The position numbers and the translations under genes were made by a program. A stretch of DNA of 34,982 nt from NCBI GenBank assembly GCA_043812055.1, contig JBDRMN010000011.1, forward strand, positions 1 to 34,982. Direction: 5' to 3'. Below are positions 13,966-21,522 of this stretch, in pieces. Position 1 is the stretch's first letter. The number at the start of each line of letters is the position of its first letter. This DNA is from JBDRMN01 sp043812055 (lineage in GTDB: Bacteria > Patescibacteriota > Gracilibacteria > JAHISY01). The notes beneath the pieces were generated by a model, which ran no database searches, was not told the DNA's origin, and was given only the letters and a program-made list of their open reading frames with translations.

Positions 13966-14304
13966 ATGAAAATCTTAGCTTCCGATACCGTTCTCATCCT
14001 CGCCGGGAAAGACAAAGGCAAAACCGGTAAGGTCCAACGCGCCTTCCCAAAACTTGGCAAGATCGTTGTCGAAAAAGTTAATGTCGTAACAAAGCACATC
14101 AAGAAGCGGGCGGAGGGACAGCCCGGTCAGACGATTAAATTCGAAAAACCGATCAATGTCAGTAATGTGAAGCTCATCTGTCCGAACTGCAAAAAACCAG
14201 CCCGCGTCGGTTACAAAAAGTTGCAGAACGGCAAAAAAGCACGTTTCTGCAAGAAGTGTAATGAGGGAATCCGCAACCCCAAACTTTCTGCCAGGAAGAA
14301 ATAA
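13966..14304 (+). CDS. rplX: Large ribosomal subunit protein L24
   Basis: L24 starts 50S assembly near the tunnel exit. The KOW motif VLILAGKDKGKTGKVQRAFPKLGKIVVEKVNV occupies residues 9-40 in conserved form. The C-terminal half keeps two Cys pairs (CPNCKKPARVGYK and FCKKC), a zinc-ribbon-like part found in many bacterial L24 proteins. Length is 112 residues. Confidence 0.97.
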   Translation: MKILASDTVLILAGKDKGKTGKVQRAFPKLGKIVVEKVNVVTKHIKKRAEGQPGQTIKFEKPINVSNVKLICPNCKKPARVGYKKLQNGKKARFCKKCNEGIRNPKLSARKK

Positions 14305-14321
14305 TCCTAAATTTTTAAACC

Positions 14322-15140
14322 TTGACCCCAGTCGATCTTTCCGAGTCCCTGAAAACTAAAATCCTACCAAAGGTGGGAGAGAAGCTTGGTGTGAAAAACT
14401 TGCACGCAATCCCTCAAGTCGAAAAGGTCAAAATCAGTGTCGGAATGGGGAAAATCGCGCGCAAGGGTGGTAGTAGTAATACGATGGACGAAGCGGTGAT
14501 TCAGAAAATTGTAGACAACCTGGCCTCCATCACTGGCCAAAAACCACGCACGCACATGTCCAAGCAGGCCATTTCCAATTTTAAACTGCGGATTGGGATG
14601 CCGATTGGTCTCTCGGTGACCCTGCGGGGCAAGCGGGCTTATGATTTCATCAATAAACTCGTAAACATTGCCCTCCCCCGCGTCCGGGATTTCCGGGGAC
14701 TCAACCGCAAAAGTTTCGACGGCCAGGGCAATTATTCTCTGGGAATTCGGGATTGTACTGTTTTTTCTGAAATTAAACCTGAGGAAGTTGAGCTAGTCCA
14801 CGGTTTGGGGGTTACAGTTTGTACGACGGCCCAGAATGACGAGGAAGGTCGGGAATTGCTTGCAGCTCTCGGCTTTCCGTTCCAAAAGGACACTTCCCGT
14901 GAAGAGGCGGAGGAAGAAGCGCGTAAGAAATCAGAGGAAGAGGCTCGCCAAGAAGCAGAAGAGGCAGCGCTGGAAGCGGGCTTGATGAAGAGAGAAGAGC
15001 CTAAAGTCGAAGAGCCGGTGGAAGGTGAGGAAGGTGAAGCTCCAGAAGGGGCCAAAGCAGAAGAAAAGGATTCAGGAAAACCCAAAGAGGAAGACGCCAA
15101 ACAAGCTAAAGAAAAAGATTCTAAAAAATCTGGAAAATAA
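14322..15140 (+). CDS. rplE: Large ribosomal subunit protein L5 with acidic tail
   Basis: L5 binds 5S rRNA and contacts P-site tRNA. Residues 1-190 show IPQVEKVKISVGMGK, TGQKPRTHMSKQAISNFKLR, GLSVTLRGKRAYDFINKL and DFRGLNRKSFDGQGNYSLGI. The last 80 residues are Glu/Lys/Ala-rich (EEAEEEARKKSEEEARQEAEEAALE then GEEGEAPEGAKAEEKDSGK), probably a long helix then disorder. The start is TTG in CTTGACCCCAGTC. Confidence 0.95.
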   Translation: MTPVDLSESLKTKILPKVGEKLGVKNLHAIPQVEKVKISVGMGKIARKGGSSNTMDEAVIQKIVDNLASITGQKPRTHMSKQAISNFKLRIGMPIGLSVTLRGKRAYDFINKLVNIALPRVRDFRGLNRKSFDGQGNYSLGIRDCTVFSEIKPEEVELVHGLGVTVCTTAQNDEEGRELLAALGFPFQKDTSREEAEEEARKKSEEEARQEAEEAALEAGLMKREEPKVEEPVEGEEGEAPEGAKAEEKDSGKPKEEDAKQAKEKDSKKSGK

Positions 15141-15149
15141 TTCATCTAT

Positions 15150-15374
15150 ATGGCCAAAACTTCTTGTATCGTTAAATCCGAAAAAGCCAAACGCCGTGTA
15201 CTAAACGCCTTGGCTGCCGGTGTGAAGCCGAAGCACGCAATCCGGGTAGTCAATCGTTGCCGGATTTGCGGCCGTAATCGCGGCTATATGCGCAAATTCG
15301 AAATGTGCCGAATCTGCTTTCGGGAATTGGCTTCTCGAGGCGAGATCGTCGGAGTAAGGAAGAGTAGCTGGTGA
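15150..15374 (+). CDS. rpsN: Small ribosomal subunit protein S14, zinc type
   Basis: S14 is a 30S head protein. The 74 residues contain two Cys pairs, CRICGRNRGYMRKFEMCRIC, which mark the zinc-binding form, and the ending FRELASRGEIVGVRKSSW is canonical. Ten or so residues precede the usual start of zinc-type S14. A block of tandem repeats and a four-helix-bundle gene separate it from rpsH, to which it is normally adjacent. Confidence 0.96.
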   Translation: MAKTSCIVKSEKAKRRVLNALAAGVKPKHAIRVVNRCRICGRNRGYMRKFEMCRICFRELASRGEIVGVRKSSW

Positions 15375-15460
15375 GTAGTAAGTTAGTAGGTAGTAAGTTG
15401 GTACGTGAGCAAGTTGGTACGTGAGCAAGTTGGTACGTGAGTAGGTGAGTAGGTAGTAGA
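15375..15460 (+). repeat. Left repeat flank of IVS-like element 1
   Basis: The block holds three copies of the 16-base unit AAGTTGGTACGTGAGC (15395-15441) within GTAG/TTGG simple sequence. TAGTAAGTTGGTA (15391-15403) is exactly complementary to TACCAACTTACTA at 15862-15874 on the other side of the gene, and GTTGGTACG (three copies) matches CGTACCAAC (15837-15845 and 15876-15884) inverted. Confidence 0.85.
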
Positions 15461-15478
15461 ATCATTAATCCTAAAATC

Positions 15479-15832
15479 ATGGAAAGTTACAAAAAATTAA
15501 TTGTCTGGCAAAAAGCTCATGAGCTCAACATTAAAATATTCCGGGTGGCTAATCAGTTTCCAAAGACGGATGAAGCCCGAATTGTGAAAAATCAACTGCT
15601 ACGCTCTTGCAGTTCTACTCCAGCAAACATAATTGAAGGCAGTGCTGGTGAGAAGGGAGATAAGACCTTCCGCAATCATCTCTTGATAGCAAAACGTTCA
15701 GCCGCTGAGACAGAATACTGGTTACTGGTTACGAAAGAATTAAAATATCTTCCCAAAAAAACCTGTGATGAATTTATCTCCCTAAATGGAGAATGTATGG
15801 CTCTCCTCACTAACTTCCTAAAAAAATTCTAA
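15479..15832 (+). CDS. Four-helix-bundle (23S IVS-type) protein 1
   Basis: This 117-residue protein belongs to the four-helix-bundle family first seen in intervening sequences of 23S rRNA genes. Family signs are the start SYKKLIVWQKAHEL, the block QLLRSCSSTPANIIEGSAGEKGDKTFRNHLLIAKRSAAETEYWLLV near residues 40-85 and length near 120. The molecular function of the family is not established. It lies between rpsN and rpsH, which are adjacent in nearly all bacteria, and is bracketed by complementary repeat blocks (15375-15460, 15833-15884). ATG 15479 directly follows CCTAAAATC. It is only distantly similar to the second copy at 16303, so they were not a recent local duplication. Confidence 0.9.
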   Translation: MESYKKLIVWQKAHELNIKIFRVANQFPKTDEARIVKNQLLRSCSSTPANIIEGSAGEKGDKTFRNHLLIAKRSAAETEYWLLVTKELKYLPKKTCDEFISLNGECMALLTNFLKKF

Positions 15833-15884
15833 AAAACGTACCAACGTACTAACGTATTAACTACCAACTTACTAACGTACCAAC
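15833..15884 (+). repeat. Right repeat flank of IVS-like element 1
   Basis: Two copies of CGTACCAAC surround CGTACTAACGTATTAAC and TACCAACTTACTA. The block is largely complementary to the left flank, so an RNA spanning both could fold the gene into a loop. It ends immediately before the rpsH ATG at 15885 and therefore forms its translation-initiation region. Confidence 0.85.
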
Positions 15885-16265
15885 ATGGTCACCGATCCAA
15901 TTGCCGACATGCTCACCCGCATCCGCAACGCCCAGCACGCGCGGAAGCCAATAGTGCGCATCCCCCACTCGAAGCAAAAGCTGGCGATTCTGAAAGTACT
16001 TGAAAAGAGCGAATTTGTGAAGAAAGTTAGTGAATCCAAGGGGGAAAAGTTTCCAGAAATCGAAGTGGAACTAAAAGAAAAAGCCAGCTTCCAGTTTAAC
16101 CGAATCAGTAAACCGGGCCGGAGAGTTTATTCGAAATCAAGTGAGATCAAACCCGTACTCGCTGATCTTGGAATTTCAGTCATCTCCACAAGCAAAGGCT
16201 TCCTCACGAATAAAGAGGCGCAGGAAAAAGGTGTGGGTGGTGAAGTTATCTGTGAAGTCTATTAG
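15885..16265 (+). CDS. rpsH: Small ribosomal subunit protein S8
   Basis: S8 binds the central domain of 16S rRNA and in Escherichia coli represses the spc operon. The 126 residues cover DPIADMLTRIRNAQHARK, the RISKPGRRVYSK motif and the C-terminal GISVISTSKGFLTNKEA...GGEVICEVY. It is complete, but isolated between two IVS-like elements, so its translation must start without the upstream ribosomal neighbour. Confidence 0.97.
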   Translation: MVTDPIADMLTRIRNAQHARKPIVRIPHSKQKLAILKVLEKSEFVKKVSESKGEKFPEIEVELKEKASFQFNRISKPGRRVYSKSSEIKPVLADLGISVISTSKGFLTNKEAQEKGVGGEVICEVY

Positions 16266-16301
16266 AAGTAACAAGTAATAAGTAACAAGTAATAAGTAAA
16301 A
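16266..16301 (+). repeat. Left repeat flank of IVS-like element 2
   Basis: Two full copies and a part of the 14-base unit AAGTAACAAGTAAT run from the rpsH stop codon to the ATG at 16303. CAAGTAATA (16272-16280 and 16286-16294) is the exact reverse complement of TATTACTTG at 16681-16689. Confidence 0.85.
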
Positions 16302-16302
16302 A

Positions 16303-16656
16303 ATGGAAAAGAAAATTATTGACATCGGGAAACGGACTTACAAATTCGTGTTAGACGTTATCAAGCTTACCGAAGAGTTCCCAAAAACAACTGCGAGTTA
16401 TGTAATCCAAAAACAGTTAATACGTTCTGTAACGTCAATCGGAGCAAACCTTGTGGAAGCAAGCTATGCTGCATCAAGAAAAGATTTTACCAACTTTAAT
16501 CGCTATGCACTGAAATCAGCTCATGAAACGGTTTACTGGCTTACGCTTTCAAAAGATTTGAAGCTTGCTAGTGTGAAAAAAATAGAAAAATTAATTGCCG
16601 AAGGAATTGAAATCCGTAAAATCATTGCCACGATTGTAATTAAAACAAAATCCTAA
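16303..16656 (+). CDS. Four-helix-bundle (23S IVS-type) protein 2
   Basis: A second 117-residue member of the same family lies between rpsH and rplF. Residues IQKQLIRSVTSIGANLVEASYAASRKDFTNFNRYALKSAHETVYWLTLSKD show the family core, with GANLVEA in place of the usual NI.EG. The sequence differs widely from copy 1. Its flanks are AAGTAAT repeats on the left and TATTACTT sequences on the right, again complementary. Function is unknown; binding to a structured RNA is a possible role but is inference. Confidence 0.88.
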   Translation: MEKKIIDIGKRTYKFVLDVIKLTEEFPKTTASYVIQKQLIRSVTSIGANLVEASYAASRKDFTNFNRYALKSAHETVYWLTLSKDLKLASVKKIEKLIAEGIEIRKIIATIVIKTKS

Positions 16657-16689
16657 ATTTATTACTTCTTAATTATTATTTATTACTTG
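16657..16689 (+). repeat. Right repeat flank of IVS-like element 2, includes the rplF start
   Basis: TTATTACTTC and TATTACTTG are complementary to the left AAGTAAT repeats. The TTG start codon of rplF (16687-16689) is the last three bases of this repeat, so the insertion appears to have supplied the start codon of L6. Confidence 0.8.
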
Positions 16690-17247
16690 TCTCGTATTGG
16701 CAAAAATCCCGTCCCCATCCCTTCTGGTGTTACCGTTGAGATTTCCGGCCAAACCGTGAAGGTGAAAGGCCCGAAGGGTGGGTTGAGTCAGGAGATTCAC
16801 AAACTAATCAAGGTGGAACAGAAAAATGGTGAAGTGATCTTCGCTCCGACGGATGAGAGTAAAGAATCCCGGGAACTCTGGGGGCTCTCGCGCACCTTGG
16901 TTGCCAACATGATGCTGGGTGTCACTGAGGGCTACAAGAAGAAGCTTGTAATCACCGGTGTGGGTTACAAAGCCGCACTCAAAGGTAAAGATATCGAGCT
17001 CCAGCTCGGTTTCTCGCATCCGATTGTCGAAAAAGCTCCGGAGGGAATCGAGTTCGAAGTGGATACGAAGAAGAATACAATTACCGTGCAAGGAATTGAT
17101 AAACAGCTGGTCGGTGAAGCTGCCGCGAACATCCGTAAGTGGAGGAAACCGGAGCCTTACAAGGGTAAAGGAATTGCCTACGAGGGTGAATATATCCCAC
17201 GCAAAGCCGGTAAATCGGCCGTGGGTGGTGGTGGTCCGGGGGAATAA
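16687..17247 (+). CDS. rplF: Large ribosomal subunit protein L6
   Basis: L6 lies near the factor-binding site of the 50S subunit. The 186 residues start SRIGKNPVPIPSGVTVEISGQTVKVKGPKGGLSQ after a TTG initiator and contain the conserved GVTEGYKKKLVITGVGYKAALKG and the C-terminal KWRKPEPYKGKGIAYEGEYI with RKAGKS. The TTG falls inside the terminal repeat of the preceding IVS-like element; there is no in-frame ATG upstream of the conserved SRIGK. Confidence 0.96.
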   Translation: MSRIGKNPVPIPSGVTVEISGQTVKVKGPKGGLSQEIHKLIKVEQKNGEVIFAPTDESKESRELWGLSRTLVANMMLGVTEGYKKKLVITGVGYKAALKGKDIELQLGFSHPIVEKAPEGIEFEVDTKKNTITVQGIDKQLVGEAAANIRKWRKPEPYKGKGIAYEGEYIPRKAGKSAVGGGGPGE

Positions 17248-17281
17248 TAATATTCTTTAGGTCATTAAGTCTTTAGGTTCA

Positions 17282-17629
17282 ATGAAAACTGCTAAAAAAA
17301 TTGTCGATCGATCTGCTCGTAAGCGTCGCATTCGGGCGCGTATCACGGGATCTGCCGCTCGTCCGCGTCTGGCTGTATTCAAAAGTCTGAGCGCGATTTA
17401 CGCGCAAGTTATCGATGACTCAGCTGGCAAAACCCTCGTGGCAGCAAATGATTTGAAGATCAAGAAAGGTAACAAAACTGAGCGCGCGACAGAAGTTGGC
17501 AAAATGATTGCCGAAGCTGCCCAAAAGGTAAAGATTGAGAAAGTAGTTTTCGATCGAGGTGGTTTCCCCTACACCGGTCGAATAAAAGCTCTCGCCGAAG
17601 CTGCTCGTGAAGCTGGCCTGAAGTTCTAA
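17282..17629 (+). CDS. rplR: Large ribosomal subunit protein L18
   Basis: L18 carries 5S rRNA into the 50S subunit with L5. The 115 residues contain RSARKRRIRARITGSAARPRLAVFKSLSAIYAQVIDD and the ending VVFDRGGFPYTGRIKALAEAAREAGLKF, all typical. The intergenic 34 bases before it contain a TTTAGGTCATTAAGTC simple repeat like that at 32403-32440. Confidence 0.97.
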   Translation: MKTAKKIVDRSARKRRIRARITGSAARPRLAVFKSLSAIYAQVIDDSAGKTLVAANDLKIKKGNKTERATEVGKMIAEAAQKVKIEKVVFDRGGFPYTGRIKALAEAAREAGLKF

Positions 17630-17689
17630 TAATGAAAAATTTTACTTTGAACTTTATACTTTGTAATTTGTACCTTACACTCTCCCCTA

Positions 17690-18430
17690 ATGCCCCCAGA
17701 AAAAACTGACCGTACACGCCGTCGCCGTCGTACTCCTCGCGAAGAAAAAGAATTCGAGGAATACATGCTGCAGTTGGATCGGGTGACCCGTGTGGTGAAA
17801 GGTGGTCGCCGGATGCGCTTCCGCGCAACTGTGATTATCGGTGATCGGGCGGGACGAGTAGGTCTGGGGCTGGGGAAAGGAAGCGATGTGCAGATCGCTG
17901 CGCGCAAAGCGGCAGCCGATGCGAAGAAAAATTTGATTGAAATACCGATTGTGAATGATACGATCCCCCATCCGGCCAAAATTAAATTCAAAGCAGCCCG
18001 AGTCTTGATCCTGCCGGCGGCTCCGGGGACTGGTCTGATCGCAGGTAGTTCGGTCAGGAAGATGCTTGAGCTGGCTGGGGTAAAAAATGTACTTTCGAAA
18101 AATTTCGGGACTAGTAACCGGGTCGTGATTGGCCAGGCCATGTTGCGCTTACTGGCTCAGCTACGCATGACAGAGGCGGCGAAGAAATTCGTTGCCCAGC
18201 TGAAGAAGCAAGCGGCGGAAAAGAAGAAAAAAGCCGAAGCAGCCCGGAAAGAATCCGGTAAACCTAGCCGCAAGCCAAGTGGAAAGAGGGGAAAGAAAGC
18301 GGAGGTTGGAAAAAAGGAGGAGAAATCTGAATTGAAAGTAGCTGCGGAAAAAGTTGTCGAAATGAAGGGAAGACTCGAAGAGGAAGTTATTGAGGCGAAG
18401 GAAAAACAGAAAGAAGAGAAGAAAGACTAA
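17690..18430 (+). CDS. rpsE: Small ribosomal subunit protein S5 with charged tail
   Basis: S5 is part of the mRNA entry tunnel and accuracy centre. The double-stranded-RNA-binding domain (DRVTRVVKGGRRMRFRATVIIGDRAGRVGLGLGKGSDV, residues 24-65) and the C-terminal GTGLIAGSSVRKMLELAGVKNVLSKNFG are complete. About 80 Lys/Glu/Ala residues follow. It is the last ribosomal gene here: rpmD (L30), rplO and secY do not follow. Its TAA overlaps the TAG of the convergent transporter gene. Confidence 0.96.
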   Translation: MPPEKTDRTRRRRRTPREEKEFEEYMLQLDRVTRVVKGGRRMRFRATVIIGDRAGRVGLGLGKGSDVQIAARKAAADAKKNLIEIPIVNDTIPHPAKIKFKAARVLILPAAPGTGLIAGSSVRKMLELAGVKNVLSKNFGTSNRVVIGQAMLRLLAQLRMTEAAKKFVAQLKKQAAEKKKKAEAARKESGKPSRKPSGKRGKKAEVGKKEEKSELKVAAEKVVEMKGRLEEEVIEAKEKQKEEKKD

Positions 18431-19191
18431 TGCGATAGTTTCTCAATGAATGGCCACGAGGTTTTGATTGCCGTGATTAACACGAGTAACAAAAAGGCTT
18501 TTTTCAGCCAGGCTGGTTTACTGCGGAAGGTGAGTTTCGCACCGATGAGGCCGCCGGCTGCTCCGGCAAGTAGTACGGGTAATTCGTAACCAGTTAAGGC
18601 GGCTCCAAAATAGAGGTATGCAGCAGCTCCAATGGTGTTTCCAAAAACTTCAATCAAGCGAGTGTTTACGATCGCCCGGTGCATGGTCCAACCAATGGCC
18701 AAAGTCAAAAGTAAAATAACAAAGACACTCGGAGCGCCACCCAGTCCTGTGTAGAAGCCAATCAGCAAACCGAAGAATGGGAGTAGCTTTGCCAAAAGCT
18801 GGCGGCATTTTACCTGCTCGACCTTCCAATCACGCAGCAAGAACACCGCTCCGCCGAGCAGAACCCACGGCACCATTGCAGTGAGAGTTTCTGTATTAAT
18901 ACTGGTAGCGATCTTTGCGGCGATGACGTAGCCAATGAGATTACCGGAAAGAAAAAACGTGATTTGTTTCCAGCCGTAGTGCTCACGATGATTACGCAGG
19001 AAATAAATGCTCCCGCTGCCAGTGGCGCCGAAAGCAAATATTCTGGAAAGCAGCAGTGTTTGCAAGCCATTCAACCCGAGCAAAAGGAACAGTGGCATCA
19101 CAAAAAGAAAGCTGCCACCCACGGGCACGGCGACTATTCCACCGATGAAAGCCACGAGAGCGAAGGCGAGAGTAGTAAAGTCGAAACTCAC
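18427..19191 (-). CDS. TauE/SafE (TSUP) family membrane transporter
   Basis: The 254-residue protein is nearly all membrane segments, about eight, in two halves as in TSUP proteins. The family pattern AFIGGIVAVPVGGSFLFVMPLFLLLGL occurs near residues 14-40 and its repeat GFYTGLGGAPSVFVILLLTLAIGW near 145-168. Known members export sulfite or sulfur-containing organic anions; the substrate here is not evident. The stop overlaps that of rpsE. It overlaps the end of pyrC by four bases (start 19191, pyrC stop 19188), so it belongs to the pyrB-pyrC unit. Confidence 0.88.
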   Translation of the reverse strand: MSFDFTTLAFALVAFIGGIVAVPVGGSFLFVMPLFLLLGLNGLQTLLLSRIFAFGATGSGSIYFLRNHREHYGWKQITFFLSGNLIGYVIAAKIATSINTETLTAMVPWVLLGGAVFLLRDWKVEQVKCRQLLAKLLPFFGLLIGFYTGLGGAPSVFVILLLTLAIGWTMHRAIVNTRLIEVFGNTIGAAAYLYFGAALTGYELPVLLAGAAGGLIGAKLTFRSKPAWLKKAFLLLVLITAIKTSWPFIEKLSH

Positions 19192-20483
19192 ACAATCAGC
19201 TTACCTTGCTCGACAAGTAATGCTCCTCCGTAAATCACCTCTCGCGCCCAGCCCTGACAGACTTTGCCATCGAAGGGTGTATTTTTACCTTTCGACTCAA
19301 ATTCATTTTTGTCGATCTTGCGCTTGCTCGTCAGATTCCAGACGACGAGATCGGCGGGAGCTCCCGCGACTATTCCCGTTTTCTCGATTCGCATGATCTT
19401 GGCGGGATTGACGGTTAATTTTTCCAGTAACTGAGGCAAGGTGAGCACTCCCCCGCCGACCAGCTCGGTGTAAGCGATTGGAAAGAGTGTGTCCAGCCCC
19501 GAGATTCCGACCGCCGCTTCAGCGAAAGGCACGGATTTTTCGACCAAAAGATGCGGGGCGTGGTCGGAGATGATGGCGTCGATGGTCCCGTCCTTCAAAC
19601 CTTTCAAAAGTTCCTGGCGATCTTCCTCAGTCCGGAGTGGTGGATCTACTTTTGCGTAAGTATTGTAGTTTGCGCAGGCTTCATCGGTTAGCGCGATGTG
19701 ATGAGTAGTCACATCGCACGTGACTGGTAACCCCTCTTTTTTGGCTGTTCGAATAAGCTCCACGGTTCTCTTCGTCGTGATGTGAGTGAAGTGGTAAGGA
19801 CTTCCGACTTCTCGGATGAGCTCGAGTGTTCTCGCTACAACCAGAGACTCTGTAGAGGCCGGACTGCCGCGTAATCCGAGCTGTGTGCTCAGCCAACCTT
19901 CGTTCATTACAGCGTCACCTTTCAGGTCGGCGTCTTCCGGATGGGCCATGATCGGCATGTCGAAGGTCTGGCAATACTGCATTGCCAGTCTGCGCAAGCT
20001 CATCGTTTGATTTTCCGCGCAGTCGTCGATGACCATAGTTGCCCCGCTGGCCTTTAGCTCCTCGATCTCAGCTAACTTCTCTCCGGCCATGTCCTGAGTG
20101 AGACTGCCCGCGATCAAAACTCTCACGATTCCGGTTTTCTGGGCCCGGTTCAAGACGAAGCGAATGGCCGCCTGGTTGTCTAGAGCGGGTTTCGTATTCG
20201 GCATGCCGAGTACAGTCGTCACTCCTCCCTTTGCTGCGGCCCGCGTAGCCGTGGCAATTGTTTCTTTGCCTTCTTGGCCCGGTTCGCGGAGGTGGACGTG
20301 CATGTCGACCAAACCCGGAGTAATCACTGCGTCCTTGGCATCGATAGTTTTATCAGCTTTGGCTTTTAGGCCCTTGCCGACTTCTTTGATTTTTCCATTT
20401 TCGATTAAGACATCGGCGGCTTGCTCCGGAGTTTTGCTGCCCGGACGCATGACTTTACCGTTATTAATCAAAATACTTTTCAT
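19188..20483 (-). CDS. pyrC: Dihydroorotase (PyrC, type I)
   Basis: Dihydroorotase closes carbamoyl aspartate to dihydroorotate in UMP synthesis. The 431 residues show the metal-binding DMHVHLREPG at 60-69, MPNTKP, AHPEDADL, CDVTTHH and the catalytic SDHAPH near residue 303. I chose ATG 20483, which overlaps the pyrB stop as ATGA; a TTG four codons upstream gives no conserved residues. It is translationally coupled to pyrB, the preceding enzyme of the pathway. Confidence 0.96.
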   Translation of the reverse strand: MKSILINNGKVMRPGSKTPEQAADVLIENGKIKEVGKGLKAKADKTIDAKDAVITPGLVDMHVHLREPGQEGKETIATATRAAAKGGVTTVLGMPNTKPALDNQAAIRFVLNRAQKTGIVRVLIAGSLTQDMAGEKLAEIEELKASGATMVIDDCAENQTMSLRRLAMQYCQTFDMPIMAHPEDADLKGDAVMNEGWLSTQLGLRGSPASTESLVVARTLELIREVGSPYHFTHITTKRTVELIRTAKKEGLPVTCDVTTHHIALTDEACANYNTYAKVDPPLRTEEDRQELLKGLKDGTIDAIISDHAPHLLVEKSVPFAEAAVGISGLDTLFPIAYTELVGGGVLTLPQLLEKLTVNPAKIMRIEKTGIVAGAPADLVVWNLTSKRKIDKNEFESKGKNTPFDGKVCQGWAREVIYGGALLVEQGKLIV

Positions 20484-21475
20484 GGCTTTTTCCAAGGGTT
20501 AGCTTTCTGCTTTGGATTCGTAATCAGCAACCAAAGCAAGGCCATGCGCAGTGGTAAACCATTCTCCACGAGTTGCTGGACGATGCAGCGTCTCGACTCT
20601 AGCACTTCGCTGCGGATGTCGAATTCGCGAATCACCGGTCCGACATGGATCACCACGCCATCTTTTTTCATTAACTCGGCCCTGGCGGGATTGAGACAGT
20701 AGTTTTTGGAATATTCCTGAGGAGTGGCAACGAACTTCCCTGCCGCGCGCTCCGTCTGCAGACGAATCGTGTGGACAGCATCTGTACCGGGCAGAGCCTT
20801 TTCTAAATTGTGAAAAACTTTAACGCCGAATTTTTCAACATCTTTCGGAATCAAAGTCGCCGGAGCAGCTAAGCGGATTTCGTAGCCGAGCTTTTTGTAA
20901 AGTCGGACTTCACTGCCAAAGACTCGTGAATGTAGCGCGTCGCCGATGAAGAGGTAGGTCAGCTTTTTCTTGCCAAAGATTTCACGCAAGGTGAAAGCGT
21001 TCAGAAGCGCCTGAGTCGGGTGCTCGTGCCAGCCATCACCGGCGTTTACCACTGGTGCTTGAATTAGCTGGCTGAGCTGGTACGGGACCCCGGAAGCGGC
21101 GTCACGGACGACCAAGAGATCGATACCGAGAGCATCCAAAGTTCGCGCAGTGTCGCCGATCGTTTCCCCTTTTTTTACGCTTGAGCCGCTCCCCGTGACA
21201 TTGACCACATCCGCGCCGAGCTGCTTGCCGGCCAGCTCGAAACTAGTCCGGGTACGAGTCGAAGCTTCGTTGAAGAAGTTAACGATGGTTTTACCGTAGA
21301 GGAGCTCGTGCTTTTTATCCCCTGCCGAAATGAATTTCTGGAAAATCGCGGCTAGTTTAAAAAGAAGCTCGATATCTTCGAGCTTCAGGTCGTCGATCGA
21401 AACTAAATCGGAAACAGAGAGATTGTGGGCCCCGCGGGCCTGTTTTAGTTCGGAGAGCAATTTATTACTTTCCAT
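20480..21475 (-). CDS. pyrB: Aspartate carbamoyltransferase catalytic subunit (PyrB)
   Basis: PyrB joins carbamoyl phosphate and aspartate in the committed step of pyrimidine synthesis. The carbamoyl-phosphate motif STRTRTSFE is at residues 72-80 and HEHPTQALLN at 150-159; the aspartate-binding domain ends with a slightly unusual VLESRRCIVQQLVENGLPLRMALL. Length 331 is somewhat longer than the common 305-310 through an N-terminal extension. No regulatory pyrI follows. A TTGACA-17-TACACT promoter lies just upstream. Confidence 0.96.
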   Translation of the reverse strand: MESNKLLSELKQARGAHNLSVSDLVSIDDLKLEDIELLFKLAAIFQKFISAGDKKHELLYGKTIVNFFNEASTRTRTSFELAGKQLGADVVNVTGSGSSVKKGETIGDTARTLDALGIDLLVVRDAASGVPYQLSQLIQAPVVNAGDGWHEHPTQALLNAFTLREIFGKKKLTYLFIGDALHSRVFGSEVRLYKKLGYEIRLAAPATLIPKDVEKFGVKVFHNLEKALPGTDAVHTIRLQTERAAGKFVATPQEYSKNYCLNPARAELMKKDGVVIHVGPVIREFDIRSEVLESRRCIVQQLVENGLPLRMALLWLLITNPKQKANPWKKP

Positions 21476-21485
21476 CCGAAGTGGA

Positions 21486-21514
21486 AGTGTAGTGCAAAGT
21501 TCTCAACTTGTCAA
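21486..21514 (-). promoter_or_regulatory. Promoter of pyrB-pyrC
   Basis: On the minus strand TTGACA (21514-21509) and TACACT (21491-21486) are 17 bases apart. Transcription would start near 21479, leaving only about four bases before the ATG at 21475, so the mRNA is nearly leaderless and no attenuator is possible. Confidence 0.65.
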
Positions 21515-21522
21515 ATTTATTT

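Noticed and set aside
15395..15441. Three 16-bp direct repeats as a CRISPR or iteron array
   Set aside because: Units are contiguous without spacers, no cas or replication gene is near, and the block is complementary to the sequence after the four-helix-bundle gene.
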